NCBI RefSeq assembly: GCF_002929535.1 | Contig: NZ_PJJO01000052.1 | Coordinates: 1-64,000 of the forward strand | DNA from: Cryobacterium sp. Y11 | Lineage (GTDB): Bacteria; Actinomycetota; Actinomycetes; Actinomycetales; Microbacteriaceae | Length of the DNA: 64,000 nucleotides | Reading direction: 5' to 3' | Shown here: one piece after another, positions 63,890 to 64,000 of the stretch | Layout of the letters: every line of letters begins with the position of its first letter | Numbering within the stretch: the first letter of the stretch is position 1 | Translations under genes and position numbers: made by a program | Notes under the pieces: generated by a model | What the model was told of the DNA's origin: nothing | The model's input: only the letters and a program-made list of their open reading frames with translations | The model's database searches: none

Positions 63890-64000
63890 GAGTTGCTCGC
63901 CATTCTGTCGGTCACGGATTCTGCGTTGATCATGCTGGCGACCTGCTCGGCGGTGAGGCCAAGTTTGACAGCCTCGGCCAGCAGCGGGCCGACGAAATTA
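63886..64000 (-). CDS. C-terminal end of a GntR (YtrA-type) regulator, cut by the window edge
   Basis: The last 37 codons read NFVGPLLAEAVKLGLTAEQV then ASMINAESVTDRMASNS and stop at 63886-63888. The FVxPLxxEAxxLGL...EQV helix is typical of the short C-terminal part of YtrA-subfamily GntR regulators, which lie just upstream of ABC exporter genes. The N-terminal HTH is outside the window, so the call rests on this tail and on position. Confidence 0.6.
   Translation of the reverse strand, partial: NFVGPLLAEAVKLGLTAEQVASMINAESVTDRMASNS

Overview
The window is high-GC DNA, about 65% by eye. GTG and TTG starts are common, start/stop overlaps (ATGA, GTGA, TAATG) are frequent, and several genes look leaderless. 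Gene content includes a SepX/GlpR-like division protein beside 5-FCL-galU-rimJ and tRNA-Ala, an FbiC-type FO synthase, DtxR-type iron boxes, an FmdB zinc ribbon and a full-length HrpA. This points to an actinobacterium, most likely a Microbacteriaceae member (Cryobacterium/Salinibacterium/Leifsonia-like). The family call is inference, because the window has no rRNA or marker phylogeny.

Layout. 1-400: remnant of an ISAzo13-type transposase. 0.4-5 kb: housekeeping block (mscL, FmdB, 5-FCL, galU, RimJ-like acetyltransferase, SepX/GlpR-like, tRNA-Ala) ending in a cluster of four 21-bp repeats. 5-7.5 kb: IclR regulator divergent from a two-subunit CoA-transferase, with two matching palindromes between them. 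7.5-10.9 kb: two-component system facing two exported acidic low-complexity proteins. 11.3-20 kb: catabolic island with an NCS1 permease, NTF2-like protein, cyclase-family hydrolase, XRE-cupin regulator, polar amino-acid ABC importer, ureohydrolase and TPP-dependent decarboxylase; the best guess is guanidino-compound or arginine-transaminase-type catabolism. 20.3-24.9 kb: coupled operon fbiC - alpha/beta hydrolase - Baeyer-Villiger-type monooxygenase. 25-34 kb: acyl-CoA dehydrogenases, a tRNA-editing protein, ThrE exporter, DUF4349 lipoprotein and small proteins. 34-41 kb: iron-siderophore uptake locus with two DtxR boxes, then a decayed cysteine-synthase-like gene. 41.8-44.5 kb: second polar amino-acid ABC importer. 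44.6-55.5 kb: hrpA, an aldo/keto reductase, pnuC, a DUF255 protein, an orphan Stealth phosphotransferase and a metallophosphoesterase. 55.8-59.9 kb: PAP2 phosphatase, then a type III PKS - methyltransferase - flavin hydroxylase operon resembling the srsABC phenolic-lipid pathway. 60-64 kb: a HemK-like methyltransferase and a YtrA-type ABC exporter operon running off the window.

Three signals stand out. (1) The heptamer CGGATGC/GCATCCG, usually as A(A/G)CGGATGC, occurs about 70 times (counted by eye), in several codon frames. Four times it forms a facing pair around a gene end, as DNA-uptake sequences do in Neisseria and Pasteurellaceae. (2) FbiC keeps the CofG radical-SAM cysteines but has lost the CofH cluster motif, although the rest of that half is well preserved. 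(3) Candidate operators can be read by eye: an IclR palindrome pair, an ACTAATnnGCAAT motif shared by two promoters of the catabolic island, and two DtxR boxes, one of which overlaps a probable leaderless start.
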